The notes under the pieces were generated by a model that did not search any database, had not been told where the DNA came from, and saw only the letters and a program-made list of their open reading frames with translations. DNA of 34,422 nt from Chloroflexota bacterium (lineage in GTDB: Bacteria > Chloroflexota > JAHJIN01): assembly GCA_018823415.1 (NCBI GenBank), contig JAHJIN010000497.1:1-34422 (forward strand). Direction: 5' to 3'. Positions 25,610 to 33,452 of the stretch are shown here, one piece after another; position 1 is the stretch's first letter; every line of letters starts with the position of its first letter. The position numbers and the translations under genes are program-made.

Positions 25610-25638
25610 ATTATAACACATTCACTATGCAAAGACAA
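25610..25638 (-). promoter_or_regulatory. Promoter for the LOG-cyclase-lipoprotein run
   Basis: Minus-strand TTGTCT (25638-25633), 17-bp spacer, perfect TATAAT (25615-25610). The start codon at 25566 lies about 37 nt past the expected transcription start. Genes downstream are spaced 35 to 51 bp apart, consistent with one message. Confidence 0.75.
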
Positions 25639-25710
25639 TACTTGGAGGCGCCTATCTCTAACACTGTCATATAGCCATGTCTATCTTGGAATTGGGTCTC
25701 GCTAGCCGGC

Positions 25711-28230
25711 CTATTCGTTCACCAGCTCGAATACCCACACCGGCCCTTGCTGATAGACCACGCGGCAATAGGGCTGCTGGGCCAATGCCTCGGGCCTGAT
25801 GGCCCCACCACGCGCGCCAATGTACACGTGGGTCACGCCGGCCTCGCGCAGGCGGCGGCGCAGGTCGGGGCTGTCCAGGGCCGGGTCCTCGTTCACGGCC
25901 TGCATCAGCGCGTTGACGCCGTCGCGGTAGTCAGCCGGAGCCATGGCATAGGCCAACGGCGGCACCGTGGTCTCGCGCTCGGCCAGATGCCAGACCCAAT
26001 ACCCCCCGTCTGACCCCACGTAATCGCGAAACTCGCCCTCCGGCCAGATGTGGCCGTTTATCAGGAACCGGGCCGTGGGCGGCGTATGCTGCCGAATCCA
26101 CGCCATCGCCGGCAGGTCTTCTGGCTCGATCAGCACCGTGACCGGGTTGACGATGGGGATCATGGCCCACCCGGTCCGCAGCCCCACGCCCAGCAGTGCC
26201 AGAGCCACCAGCCCGACCGCCACGCGCCGGCCGCGCCCGGCCAGTCGTCGCAGCAGCCATCGCGCCACGGCGTCGACCAGATAGCCCACGAGCACCGCCA
26301 GCGGCAGGTAGACGGCGATGAGCAGCGTGCCGTTGTTGATGACAAAGGTGTTGGGCAGCCCCAGCCGGTTGGTGTTGGTAACGATGACCAGCACCGCCAG
26401 CCACAGCGCCATCAGTGCCGCCAGGCGCCGGCCGCGCCACAGGCCCACGAGCGCCCCGGCGAACGCCAGCGCTGCCAGTTCCCGGTTCCACCCGGCCGTG
26501 AGATAGCCCCACGGCACGTCGTTGTACGCCGGATCGACGCTCAACGTTTGCACCAGCGTTCCCTGGGCGATAAACCCGGCGAACCAGCGCACGGCCAGTC
26601 GCCAGAGCCACGGCCCGGCGATGAGGAGCACCACTCCCACGTGCAGGGCCAGTCGTCCCAGCAGGGGCCGCCAGGCCCGCCAGCGATAGGCCGTATAGAG
26701 GACGTACGGCGCCACAAAACACGCATAGAACACAAACACGCGATAGTGCGTGAGCAGCACGGCCGCCGTGGTGAGGGCCGCCAGGACCACGAGCCGCCAG
26801 TTGGTGCGGCGTGACTCCAGGGCCAGCATCGTGCAGACCAGCGCCGCCGGCAGCAGGATCATGGCGGTGAGCTGCGTATAGCGCCCCCAGCTCACGTAAT
26901 AGGCCGGGAACGTCGAGATCAGCCCTGCGGCCAGTGCCGCCACCAGCCCGGCCAGCGGCCGCCGCGACAGCCGGGCCGCCAGCAGGTACGTGGCCGGCAC
27001 CACCAGCGCCCCAATAACCTGGCCCAGGATGAGCAGCGTGCCCGATACGTCTAGCCCGGTGAGCCAATGGAACATGGCCGCCACGGTGTAGAACCCATAG
27101 TGGTGCAAATAGTCGGGCACCGGCAGCAGCGGTTCGTACGAGGCGGGGATGCCGCCCGCGCCCAGAAAGCGGCGCAGGATGAGGGCGTGGTCCACCGGGT
27201 CGATCCAGCAGGGCGCCACCAGCCCGCGCACCTGGGCGAATCGCACCAGCAGCGTGACCAGGAACAGGACCAGCAGGCCCCAACCGACCGGCGTGTTGGC
27301 CTCGCGCAGCCAGCGCCCCGCGCCCCGGCCTCGGGTGGCGACCAGCAGTGCCCCGGCTGCCGCCAGCAGCACGGCGCAGAATCCCCACGCCAGCGCCGGG
27401 CCAAATCGCACACCGGGCAGCAGCGTGAGCAAGAACAGCACCGGCCAGACGGCCAGGCTCAGACAGGGCCACAGGCAGACGCGCTCCAGGGCATTCAGGC
27501 GCGCCGGGACCAGGTCTGCAGAGACCAGGCCTGCAGAGAGCAGGCCCGCAGAGAGCAGCAGGCCGGGCAGGAGCAGCAGCAGCACCAGGGGCACCGCCAG
27601 CCCCAGGGCCGCCGGCAGCACCGCCAGTGTGTCCGTGACGGTCATGAGCGGCGTGTACTGGACATAGGTCTTGAAGTAGAGGTCGCCGGCGCGCGGCTCG
27701 CCGTCCACTATCAGGCTGCCGTCGGCATAGGTGTCCACCGATTCGGCCCAGACCGTGACCGGCGTGCCCGGCTCGGCGGTGAGGACCACGGCATAGGCCC
27801 GGCCGGCCGAATCAGCCAGGGGCGGGAACGAGAACGTGTAGGGGGTGTTGTGCGCCCAGCCGTCCGTGTCGACGGGGATGGTGACCAGGTCCGTGGTGGC
27901 CGTGGGCGTCTCGCGCAGGTGAAAGGTGATCACGCCGGGAGATTCGGGCGTACGGCTCTCCTCGTGGATCACCAGCAGCACCTCGACGGCGCAGAGGTTG
28001 GACTGACGGCACACCAGGGTCTGGCCCACGCCGCTGTCGGATAGGGGTGGCGCGGCCACGTCCAGGCGCTCCTGGCGAATGTCAGTCAGCGTCTTGGGCG
28101 TCAGGCCGGTCACGCCCTGCCAGATGGCAAACCCGGCCCCGGCTGCAACAGCGACCAGGACCACGGCCCGGCCCAATCGCCCGCGCCACTGCGAAAAGGG
28201 ATGGTGAGGGGTAGCAACATCTTGGGACAC
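25711..28230 (-). CDS. Large polytopic membrane protein, GT-C glycosyltransferase-like
   Basis: An 839-residue integral membrane protein. It has one N-terminal membrane segment, an extracellular domain with VEVLLVIHEESRTP and ITFHLRETP (about 50-200), many hydrophobic helices (from about 210 to 690) and a soluble C-terminal tail ending VWVFELVNE. An Asp in CWIDPVDHALILRRF follows a membrane helix, as in the first loop of GT-C enzymes. YLHHYGFYTVAAMF, STFPAYYVSWGRYTQ and THYRVFVFYACF resemble polyprenyl-phosphate mannosyltransferase-like proteins. A transfer role is inferred, not proven. The start is the GTG at 28230, which lies at the expected transcription start of a consensus promoter; the frame remains open upstream only because it runs through that promoter. 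Confidence 0.8.
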   Translation of the reverse strand: MSQDVATPHHPFSQWRGRLGRAVVLVAVAAGAGFAIWQGVTGLTPKTLTDIRQERLDVAAPPLSDSGVGQTLVCRQSNLCAVEVLLVIHEESRTPESPGVITFHLRETPTATTDLVTIPVDTDGWAHNTPYTFSFPPLADSAGRAYAVVLTAEPGTPVTVWAESVDTYADGSLIVDGEPRAGDLYFKTYVQYTPLMTVTDTLAVLPAALGLAVPLVLLLLLPGLLLSAGLLSAGLVSADLVPARLNALERVCLWPCLSLAVWPVLFLLTLLPGVRFGPALAWGFCAVLLAAAGALLVATRGRGAGRWLREANTPVGWGLLVLFLVTLLVRFAQVRGLVAPCWIDPVDHALILRRFLGAGGIPASYEPLLPVPDYLHHYGFYTVAAMFHWLTGLDVSGTLLILGQVIGALVVPATYLLAARLSRRPLAGLVAALAAGLISTFPAYYVSWGRYTQLTAMILLPAALVCTMLALESRRTNWRLVVLAALTTAAVLLTHYRVFVFYACFVAPYVLYTAYRWRAWRPLLGRLALHVGVVLLIAGPWLWRLAVRWFAGFIAQGTLVQTLSVDPAYNDVPWGYLTAGWNRELAALAFAGALVGLWRGRRLAALMALWLAVLVIVTNTNRLGLPNTFVINNGTLLIAVYLPLAVLVGYLVDAVARWLLRRLAGRGRRVAVGLVALALLGVGLRTGWAMIPIVNPVTVLIEPEDLPAMAWIRQHTPPTARFLINGHIWPEGEFRDYVGSDGGYWVWHLAERETTVPPLAYAMAPADYRDGVNALMQAVNEDPALDSPDLRRRLREAGVTHVYIGARGGAIRPEALAQQPYCRVVYQQGPVWVFELVNE

Positions 28231-28236
28231 ACCGGC

Positions 28237-28265
28237 ATTATAGAGGAACCGGGTCGCCTTGTCAA
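28237..28265 (-). promoter_or_regulatory. Consensus promoter for a leaderless membrane-protein mRNA
   Basis: Minus-strand TTGACA (28265-28260), 17-bp spacer, TATAAT (28242-28237), a perfect consensus. Seven bases after the -10 box is the GTG at 28230, so the transcript probably begins at the start codon. It is divergent from the sigma-factor promoter region. Confidence 0.8.
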
Positions 28266-28272
28266 AGCCTCT

Positions 28273-28288
28273 GGGCCAATGGGCCAAT
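28273..28288. repeat. Tandem GGGCCAAT in the divergent promoter region
   Basis: GGGCCAAT occurs twice head to tail at 28273-28280 and 28281-28288. It lies just upstream of the -35 zone of the sigma-gene promoter and just upstream of the -35 box of the membrane-protein promoter. It could be a regulator site for either, or chance. Confidence 0.3.
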
Positions 28289-28317
28289 GCCGGTGCGTCA
28301 GCCCGTAGAAAATGGAG

Positions 28318-28323
28318 TATAAT
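28318..28323 (+). promoter_or_regulatory. -10 element for the ECF sigma operon
   Basis: A perfect TATAAT lies about 85 bp before the predicted sigma-factor coding start. No good TTGACA sits 16-18 bp upstream, so the promoter may need an activator or an alternative sigma factor. Confidence 0.4.
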
Positions 28324-28406
28324 AGGGGTGGCTGCACCCGCGCGTGAGATTTGTGACCAAACCGAGCCTTTGTTCGTCTTAATGGATAGAAAGAGGAACC
28401 GGGCCC

Positions 28407-28904
28407 ATCAACGCTCAAGACACGTTCGAGGCACTATTCCACCAATACCAAGAGCCCATCTGCTCCTACCTGGCGCGGCTGACCGGCGATCCAGCCCGCG
28501 CGCAAGAATTGGCCCAGGAGACGTTTCTGCGCGCCTACCAGGCGTTGGCCCGGGGAGAACGCTGGGACAACCCGCGCGCCTGGTTGTATCGCGTGGCGTC
28601 CCGGCTGGCTACCGATGACTATCGCCGCGCCCGGTTGCTGCACTGGCTGCCACTGGGGGACGTTCACGCCAGCCGGGCCGACAGCGAGAGCATCGAATCT
28701 CGGGTCGCCGAAAAGGTGGACGTCCGGGCGGCGCTGAACGCGCTCTCGCCCAAGTACCGGATCCCCCTGGTGCTCTATGTCTATGAGGAACGCACGGTGG
28801 ACCAGATCGCCGAGACGATGGGCCTCTCGAACAGCGCGGTCAAGATGCGATTGAGCCGGGCCCGCGAGATGTTTCGCCAGGCTTATCAACAGGAGGGCGC
28901 ATGA
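28407..28904 (+). CDS. ECF-type RNA polymerase sigma factor
   Basis: Extracytoplasmic-function sigma factor of about 165 residues. Region 2 includes FEALFHQYQEPICSYLARL, then AQELAQETFLRAYQAL and PRAWLYRVASRLATDDYRR. Region 4 has ALSPKYRIPLVLYVYEERTV and the HTH segment IAETMGLSNSAVKMRLSRAR. The start is unusual: the frame is open back to 28383 but has no ATG, GTG or TTG before region 2. The position given is an ATC (Ile-Asn-Ala-Gln) with GAGG ten bases upstream. The TTG at 28509 would remove region 2.1. An ATG at 28382 is in a different frame. The stop overlaps the anti-sigma gene start (ATGA). Confidence 0.8.
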   Translation: MNAQDTFEALFHQYQEPICSYLARLTGDPARAQELAQETFLRAYQALARGERWDNPRAWLYRVASRLATDDYRRARLLHWLPLGDVHASRADSESIESRVAEKVDVRAALNALSPKYRIPLVLYVYEERTVDQIAETMGLSNSAVKMRLSRAREMFRQAYQQEGA

Positions 28905-30268
28905 CGAACGAATGCAAGACCGTACGGGGTCTGCTGGCGCTGCGCCCGGACGAGTGGAGCGACCCGGAGCGTCGCCTGGTCCAGGGGCACCTGGGAACCT
29001 GCCCCGACTGTGCGGCCCTGGCCCGGGCCTATGCCGAGCAGGACCGCCTCATTCGTGCCACGCCGCGACTGGTCCTGACGCCGGCACAGCGCGCGCAGCT
29101 CTTTTCACGCATCCAGGGGACCACGGTCCGCCGCCACGTGTACACGAGGCTTTCCACCGTCGCGGGCACCACCCTGGCCGCGGTGGCCCTGGTAGCCCTG
29201 GCCCTGGGCCTCTTGACCCTGTTGCAAGGGATGGACCGGCGGACCTCTGACGTGCCGGCCAGCGCCTATCCCCGGTCGGGCTCGCGGATCACCTTTACCT
29301 CCTGGCGCGATGGCAATGGCGAGATTTACCTGATGGGGACAGACGGGGCCGGGCTGATCCGGCTGACGAACAACCCGGAGCGCGATTCGGACCCGGTCTG
29401 GTCACCCGATGGAACACGGCTCGCCTTTGTCTCGTGGCAGGATGGCGGCAACCAGGAAATCTATGTGGCCCAGGTCGGAGGCGCCAAGGGAGAGATTGCC
29501 AGCCCGGAACCCATCAATCTGACGAACCACCCGGCAACTGATGAGGCTCCCACTTGGTCACCGGACGGTACACAGATCGCCTTCACCTCCTGGCGCGACG
29601 GGAACCAGGAGATCTATGCGGTGAATGCTGACGGCACGGGGCTGACCAACCTGACGAACGACCCGGCGGAAGACTCGTCGCCGGCCTGGTCGCCCCCTGC
29701 GGGTGGTCAGTGGATCGCCTTTACCTCCGTGCGTGATGGCGTTCCGGGCATCTATGTGATTCCCGCGCCCTGGACGAGCGCCGGTGCTGCGGCGCCGATC
29801 AGATTGACGTCTGGCTCGGGTGGTGGAGACTCCCTCTGGTCACCCGATGGCAAACGTATTGCCTTTGTGTCCAAGTCCAGCAACGGCAACACCGAGATCT
29901 ATATGCTGGACGTGGCGGCCGCGCTGGAGGGGAGCGCTGGCGCAGAATCGGTCCGGCTGACGAACAACCCGGCCACGGACGTCCCCATCGCCTGGTCGCC
30001 GGAGGGCACACAACTCGCCTTCGAGACCGACCGCGATGGAAACTGGGAGATCTATATCGTGAATGCCGATGGCTCGGGACTGACCCGGCTCACCGCCGAC
30101 CCGGCGGAGGATCGGGCACCGTCCTGGTCTCCCGATGGCGCCCAGATTGCCTTTGCCTCTGACCGCGACGGCAACTGGGAGATCTATGTCGTTAATACTG
30201 ATGGCTCCGGCCTGACCAACCTGACAAACAACCCGGCAGACGATTCCACCCCGGCCTGGCAGCCGTGA
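28901..30268 (+). CDS. Anti-sigma factor with zinc finger, one TM helix and PD40 propeller
   Basis: A 455-residue membrane protein predicted to hold the ECF sigma factor at the membrane. The cytoplasmic N-terminus has the anti-sigma zinc-binding pattern His30-x3-Cys34-x2-Cys37 (GHLGTCPDCAAL), with Cys5 as a possible further ligand. One membrane helix (about residues 87-108; TTLAAVALVALALGLLTLL) follows. The outer part has seven PD40 blades (about 122-455), each with [14 protein letters not shown] and DGNxEIY motifs, as in TolB propellers. The ATG lies in ATGA with the sigma stop, and AGGAGG precedes it, so the pair is co-translated. A propeller as the outer sensor of an anti-sigma factor is uncommon. 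The ligand is unknown. Confidence 0.88.
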   Translation: MTNECKTVRGLLALRPDEWSDPERRLVQGHLGTCPDCAALARAYAEQDRLIRATPRLVLTPAQRAQLFSRIQGTTVRRHVYTRLSTVAGTTLAAVALVALALGLLTLLQGMDRRTSDVPASAYPRSGSRITFTSWRDGNGEIYLMGTDGAGLIRLTNNPERDSDPVWSPDGTRLAFVSWQDGGNQEIYVAQVGGAKGEIASPEPINLTNHPATDEAPTWSPDGTQIAFTSWRDGNQEIYAVNADGTGLTNLTNDPAEDSSPAWSPPAGGQWIAFTSVRDGVPGIYVIPAPWTSAGAAAPIRLTSGSGGGDSLWSPDGKRIAFVSKSSNGNTEIYMLDVAAALEGSAGAESVRLTNNPATDVPIAWSPEGTQLAFETDRDGNWEIYIVNADGSGLTRLTADPAEDRAPSWSPDGAQIAFASDRDGNWEIYVVNTDGSGLTNLTNNPADDSTPAWQP

Positions 30269-30312
30269 GTGTCCAGGCCTGAAGCAATTTCGAGATCGAG
30301 AGGAGCCCAACT

Positions 30313-31581
30313 ATGCATGCTCATCACACGGACAACGGGTTTCTGAAAGCAGTAACTGTGGCGCTCATCGCTCTAACCCTGGTGGTCGGCTGCGAGAGCA
30401 CGCCCCCCTCGCCGATATCATCAGGCGTCAGCGTGACGCCGGTGCCGCCTGCGGCCCAGGCCACGGCGACGGCCCAGCCGACGGCGGTACCCATTTCCCC
30501 CACTGCCACCGCGACGTCAGGCGGTCCTGAGTTGGAGTTCACCCTGGTGGACAGCGGCCAGCGCCTGGGTAACGGCCGGAGCGCGGACGTGGATCTGGGG
30601 GACCTGGACGGCGATGGCGACCTGGACGCCTTTGTGGCAAACGACGGGCGGGGAATCGCGGGCAACGCCGTCTGGCTGAACGACGGCCAGGGCGCCTTTG
30701 CCGACAGCGGGCAGAGCCTGGGCTACGGCCGGAGCTCGGCATTGGGAGACCTGGACCAGGATGGGGACCTGGACGCCTTTATCGTGAGCTGGGACGAAGC
30801 CGCCAGGGTGTGGCTCAACGACGGCGCCAGCGCCTTCACGGACAGCGGGCAGAGCCTGGGCAGCGCCGGGGGCTGGGACGTGGCCCTGGGGGACCTGGAC
30901 GGCGATGGCGACCTGGATGCCTTTGTGGCGAACGCCAAGGCCAACACGGTGTGGTCGAACGACGGCCAAGGCATGTTCACCGACACCGGCCAACGACTGG
31001 GCGCGACGTACTCGGCGGGCGTTGGGCTGGGCGACCTGGACGGCGACGGCGACCTGGATGCGCTGACAGCGGGCTGGGGTGAGCCCGGCAAGGTCTGGCT
31101 CAACGACGGCGCGGGCACGTTCACGGACAGCGGGCAGGCGCTGAGCCCCAGCTACATCCACATGCATGGCATGGGCCTGGGCGACGTGGATAGAGACGGC
31201 GACCTGGATGCCTTTTTGACCGGCGCTCCCTGCCAGCTCTGGCTCAACGACGGCGCCGGGGCCTTTACCCAGAGCGAGCAGAACCTGCGCAGCCGGGCCG
31301 GCGACACCGTCGCCTTCGGCGACCTGGACCGCGACGGCGACCTGGACGCCTATGTGGCCGTGGGGGATTGGAACAACTCGAATGACAAAGTGTGGCTGAA
31401 CCAGGGGGACGGGCGTTTTGTCGACAGCGGCTTGCCTCTGAGCAACCGCTTTAGCTCCGGGGTCGGGCTGGGAGACCTGGACGGCGACGGGGACCTGGAC
31501 GCCTTTGTGGCGCACGCCGAGCTGGGCAAGGACGAGGACAGTGAGCTTCCCAACGAGGTGTGGCTGAACGAGACGCCCTGA
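30313..31581 (+). CDS. FG-GAP propeller lipoprotein
   Basis: A 422-residue exported lipoprotein with lipobox LVVGC (Cys27), then a Thr/Pro/Ala-rich linker (about 30-75). Seven FG-GAP repeats follow, each built on [15 protein letters not shown] and WLNDGxGxFxDSGQxLG, so a seven-bladed propeller with calcium-binding Asp loops is expected. GAGGAG lies before the ATG. It sits 44 bp after the anti-sigma gene and may be under the same promoter. The protein could be the partner or ligand-bearing component for the anti-sigma PD40 sensor. The TGA at 31579 is in frame with a PD40-like segment that continues directly downstream. Confidence 0.88.
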   Translation: MHAHHTDNGFLKAVTVALIALTLVVGCESTPPSPISSGVSVTPVPPAAQATATAQPTAVPISPTATATSGGPELEFTLVDSGQRLGNGRSADVDLGDLDGDGDLDAFVANDGRGIAGNAVWLNDGQGAFADSGQSLGYGRSSALGDLDQDGDLDAFIVSWDEAARVWLNDGASAFTDSGQSLGSAGGWDVALGDLDGDGDLDAFVANAKANTVWSNDGQGMFTDTGQRLGATYSAGVGLGDLDGDGDLDALTAGWGEPGKVWLNDGAGTFTDSGQALSPSYIHMHGMGLGDVDRDGDLDAFLTGAPCQLWLNDGAGAFTQSEQNLRSRAGDTVAFGDLDRDGDLDAYVAVGDWNNSNDKVWLNQGDGRFVDSGLPLSNRFSSGVGLGDLDGDGDLDAFVAHAELGKDEDSELPNEVWLNETP

Positions 31582-32040
31582 GCCGCCGTACGCACGATCG
31601 GCGGTACCATCGCCTTTGCCTCCGAGCGCCACGGTCGCCTGGAGATCTATGTCATGAACGTTCCTGACGGAACGCACGCCGCCGGCGCCGAACCAGGTTC
31701 GGATGACCAGCGGCGGTTGACCTACGACCGGATCGACCACGCGTATCCTGACTGGTCGCCCCCTGCGGGCGGTCAGCGGCTCGCTTTCTACGTGCACCAT
31801 AGCAGCACGACCCGGTCGATTCATACCATCAACGCGGACGGCACCAACCCGCAACGCCTGACCGACGAGCAAACCCTCGATGCGTCGCCGGTCTGGTCGC
31901 CGGATGGGACCCAGATCCTCTTTAGCCGTGGAGACGACGTCTGGGTGATGGACGCCGACGGCGCCGAACAAGGTTCGGCCAACGTCCAACGCCTGACCGA
32001 TGACCCGGCTCGCGATATCATGCCGGCCTGGCGCCCCTAG
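31582..32040 (+). pseudogene. PD40 propeller remnant continuing in frame after a TGA
   Basis: About 152 codons, in the same frame as the upstream lipoprotein, encode three PD40 blades ([51 protein letters not shown]) and end PAWRP. The first blade begins eight codons after the TGA, and no ATG, GTG or TTG occurs until an internal ATG in the middle of that blade, nor is there a ribosome binding site. It therefore looks like the C-terminal half of an ancestral FG-GAP plus PD40 lipoprotein cut off by the TGA. Stop-codon readthrough is possible but unproven. Three blades are fewer than a full propeller. Confidence 0.6.
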
Positions 32041-32084
32041 CGCCAGACGGAGGTCCATCTAAAACTTTGTTCAACAAGCATACA

Positions 32085-32115
32085 CGCCCCCGTTTCCGCA
32101 CAGGAGACGGGGGCG
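32085..32115 (+). terminator. Strong hairpin after the sigma/anti-sigma/lipoprotein cluster
   Basis: CGCCCCCGTTTCC (32085-32097) pairs with GGAGACGGGGGCG (32103-32115), a 13-bp stem with one mismatch and a 5-base loop. It lies just past the PD40 remnant and before the promoter of the next gene. There is no U-tract, but the stem is the strongest in the window. Confidence 0.65.
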
Positions 32116-32134
32116 CTGGCATTCGTGGGGGACC

Positions 32135-32163
32135 TTGCGCCGGCCTTTGCTTTACAGTACAAT
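32135..32163 (+). promoter_or_regulatory. Promoter for the Eis-like gene
   Basis: TTGCGC (32135-32140), 17-bp spacer, TACAAT (32158-32163), 38 bp before the ATG at 32202. AGGAGA precedes the ATG. Confidence 0.55.
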
Positions 32164-32201
32164 AGCCCGGGCATTCATCATCACCGCATTAGGAGAGCTA
32201 T

Positions 32202-33452
32202 ATGGACGAGATTCGACCGTTTGTGACCGATGACCTGGACCCGTTTATCGCCATCCTGGCCAACGCCTACCCCGGCTGGGACGGCGTCGCCTCCGAGGAG
32301 GGGCGCGAGCGCACCCGGAAGCACCTGCTCCGGCTCCACGAGGAGGTGCCGACCAAACACTTTCATGGGCTGTTTCGGGACGACTGCCTGCTGGGCGGCA
32401 TGTTGCTCCACGATTTCCGGCTAAACATGCACGGCACGCCGGTCCTGGCCGGGGGATTGGGGCTGGTAGCAGTCGAGTTTTTGCACAAAAAAGAGCACAT
32501 CGCCCGGGACATGGTGGCCTATTTCCTGCGACATTACCGCGAGCGCGGTGCCCCCATCGCCATGCTCTATCCCTTTCGCCCCAATTTCTATGAGCACATG
32601 GGCTTTGGCTGGGGCACCAAGATGAACCAGTACCGCGTGCTGCCGGCCGCGCTGCCGCAGGGTCCGTCCAAGGCCCACGTCCGCTACCTGGGACCAGACG
32701 ACGCGCCGGCGCTCCTGGGCTGCTACAATCGCTACGCCTCCCGCACCCACGGCATGATCGAGCGCTACGAGCCAGAGGTAGTCCAGCAGCTCAAGAACGC
32801 CCAGATGCGATTCGTGGGCTATGAGCGCGACGGCCAGGTCCAGGGCTATGTGGTATTTGGCTTTGAAAAAGGCGAGAGTTTTATCGTCAACGACCTCCAC
32901 GTGCGCGAGTTGGTGTATGAGAACCAGGCGGCCCTGGGCGAGTTGCTGACGTTCTTGCACAGCCAGGCCGACCAGGTCCGGCGCATCGTCCTGGATACGC
33001 AGGACGAATATTGGCACCATGTGCTCCGCGACCCCCGCAACGGCACGCCCGAGATGATCCCGTCCGTGTTTCACGAGAGCAATGTGCAGGGGGTGGGGCT
33101 GATGTACCGGGTGCTGGACACCCGCCGTGCCCTGGAGTTGCTGCCCGCGCCCGGCCCGGGCGCGCCGACCGGCTGCGTCCGGTTGACGGTGCGCGATAGC
33201 TTTGTGTCCGAAAACGACGATTCCTTCTGCCTGCGCGGGGCCGACGGTCGTCGGCACCTGTTCGATGATGGCCCGGCCGACGTCGAGGTGGCCCTGGACA
33301 TTGCCCATTTTTCGGCGCTGGCGATGGGCGCGGTGACGTTCCGGGACCTTTATCGCTATGGACTGATAACCGTCTCGGACCCGGCCCAGGCCAGCGCCAT
33401 AGACGCCCTGTTCGCGGTGCCCGACAAGCCCATCTGCAGGACCGCCTTCTGA
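32202..33452 (+). CDS. Eis-family N-acetyltransferase
   Basis: A 416-residue acetyltransferase of the Eis (enhanced intracellular survival) type, which uses acetyl-CoA to acetylate amines, including aminoglycosides in some members. It has an N-terminal GNAT fold (about 1-145; LVAVEFLHKKEHIARDMV replaces the usual glycine-rich loop), PFRPNFYEHMGFGWGTK typical of the family, a second GNAT-like fold (about 155-290), and an SCP2-like C-terminal domain (about 310-416; VRLTVRDSFVSENDDSFCLR). The ATG has AGGAGA upstream. Its stop TGA shares one base with the ATG of the next gene. The natural substrate is unknown. Confidence 0.88.
   Translation: MDEIRPFVTDDLDPFIAILANAYPGWDGVASEEGRERTRKHLLRLHEEVPTKHFHGLFRDDCLLGGMLLHDFRLNMHGTPVLAGGLGLVAVEFLHKKEHIARDMVAYFLRHYRERGAPIAMLYPFRPNFYEHMGFGWGTKMNQYRVLPAALPQGPSKAHVRYLGPDDAPALLGCYNRYASRTHGMIERYEPEVVQQLKNAQMRFVGYERDGQVQGYVVFGFEKGESFIVNDLHVRELVYENQAALGELLTFLHSQADQVRRIVLDTQDEYWHHVLRDPRNGTPEMIPSVFHESNVQGVGLMYRVLDTRRALELLPAPGPGAPTGCVRLTVRDSFVSENDDSFCLRGADGRRHLFDDGPADVEVALDIAHFSALAMGAVTFRDLYRYGLITVSDPAQASAIDALFAVPDKPICRTAF

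Noticed and set aside
25931..27472. Second long minus frame inside the membrane-protein gene
   Set aside because: It lacks hydrophobic helices and is Gly/Ala/Arg-rich. The annotated frame gives regular membrane segments.
30590..31520. Regular repeats that might suggest a CRISPR array
   Set aside because: The repeats are in-frame FG-GAP codons with variable spacing and no unique spacers.
30517..32058. Long minus-strand open frame of 513 codons
   Set aside because: Mirror of the repeated GACCTGGACGGCGA units; its apparent repeats only reflect the FG-GAP gene on the plus strand.
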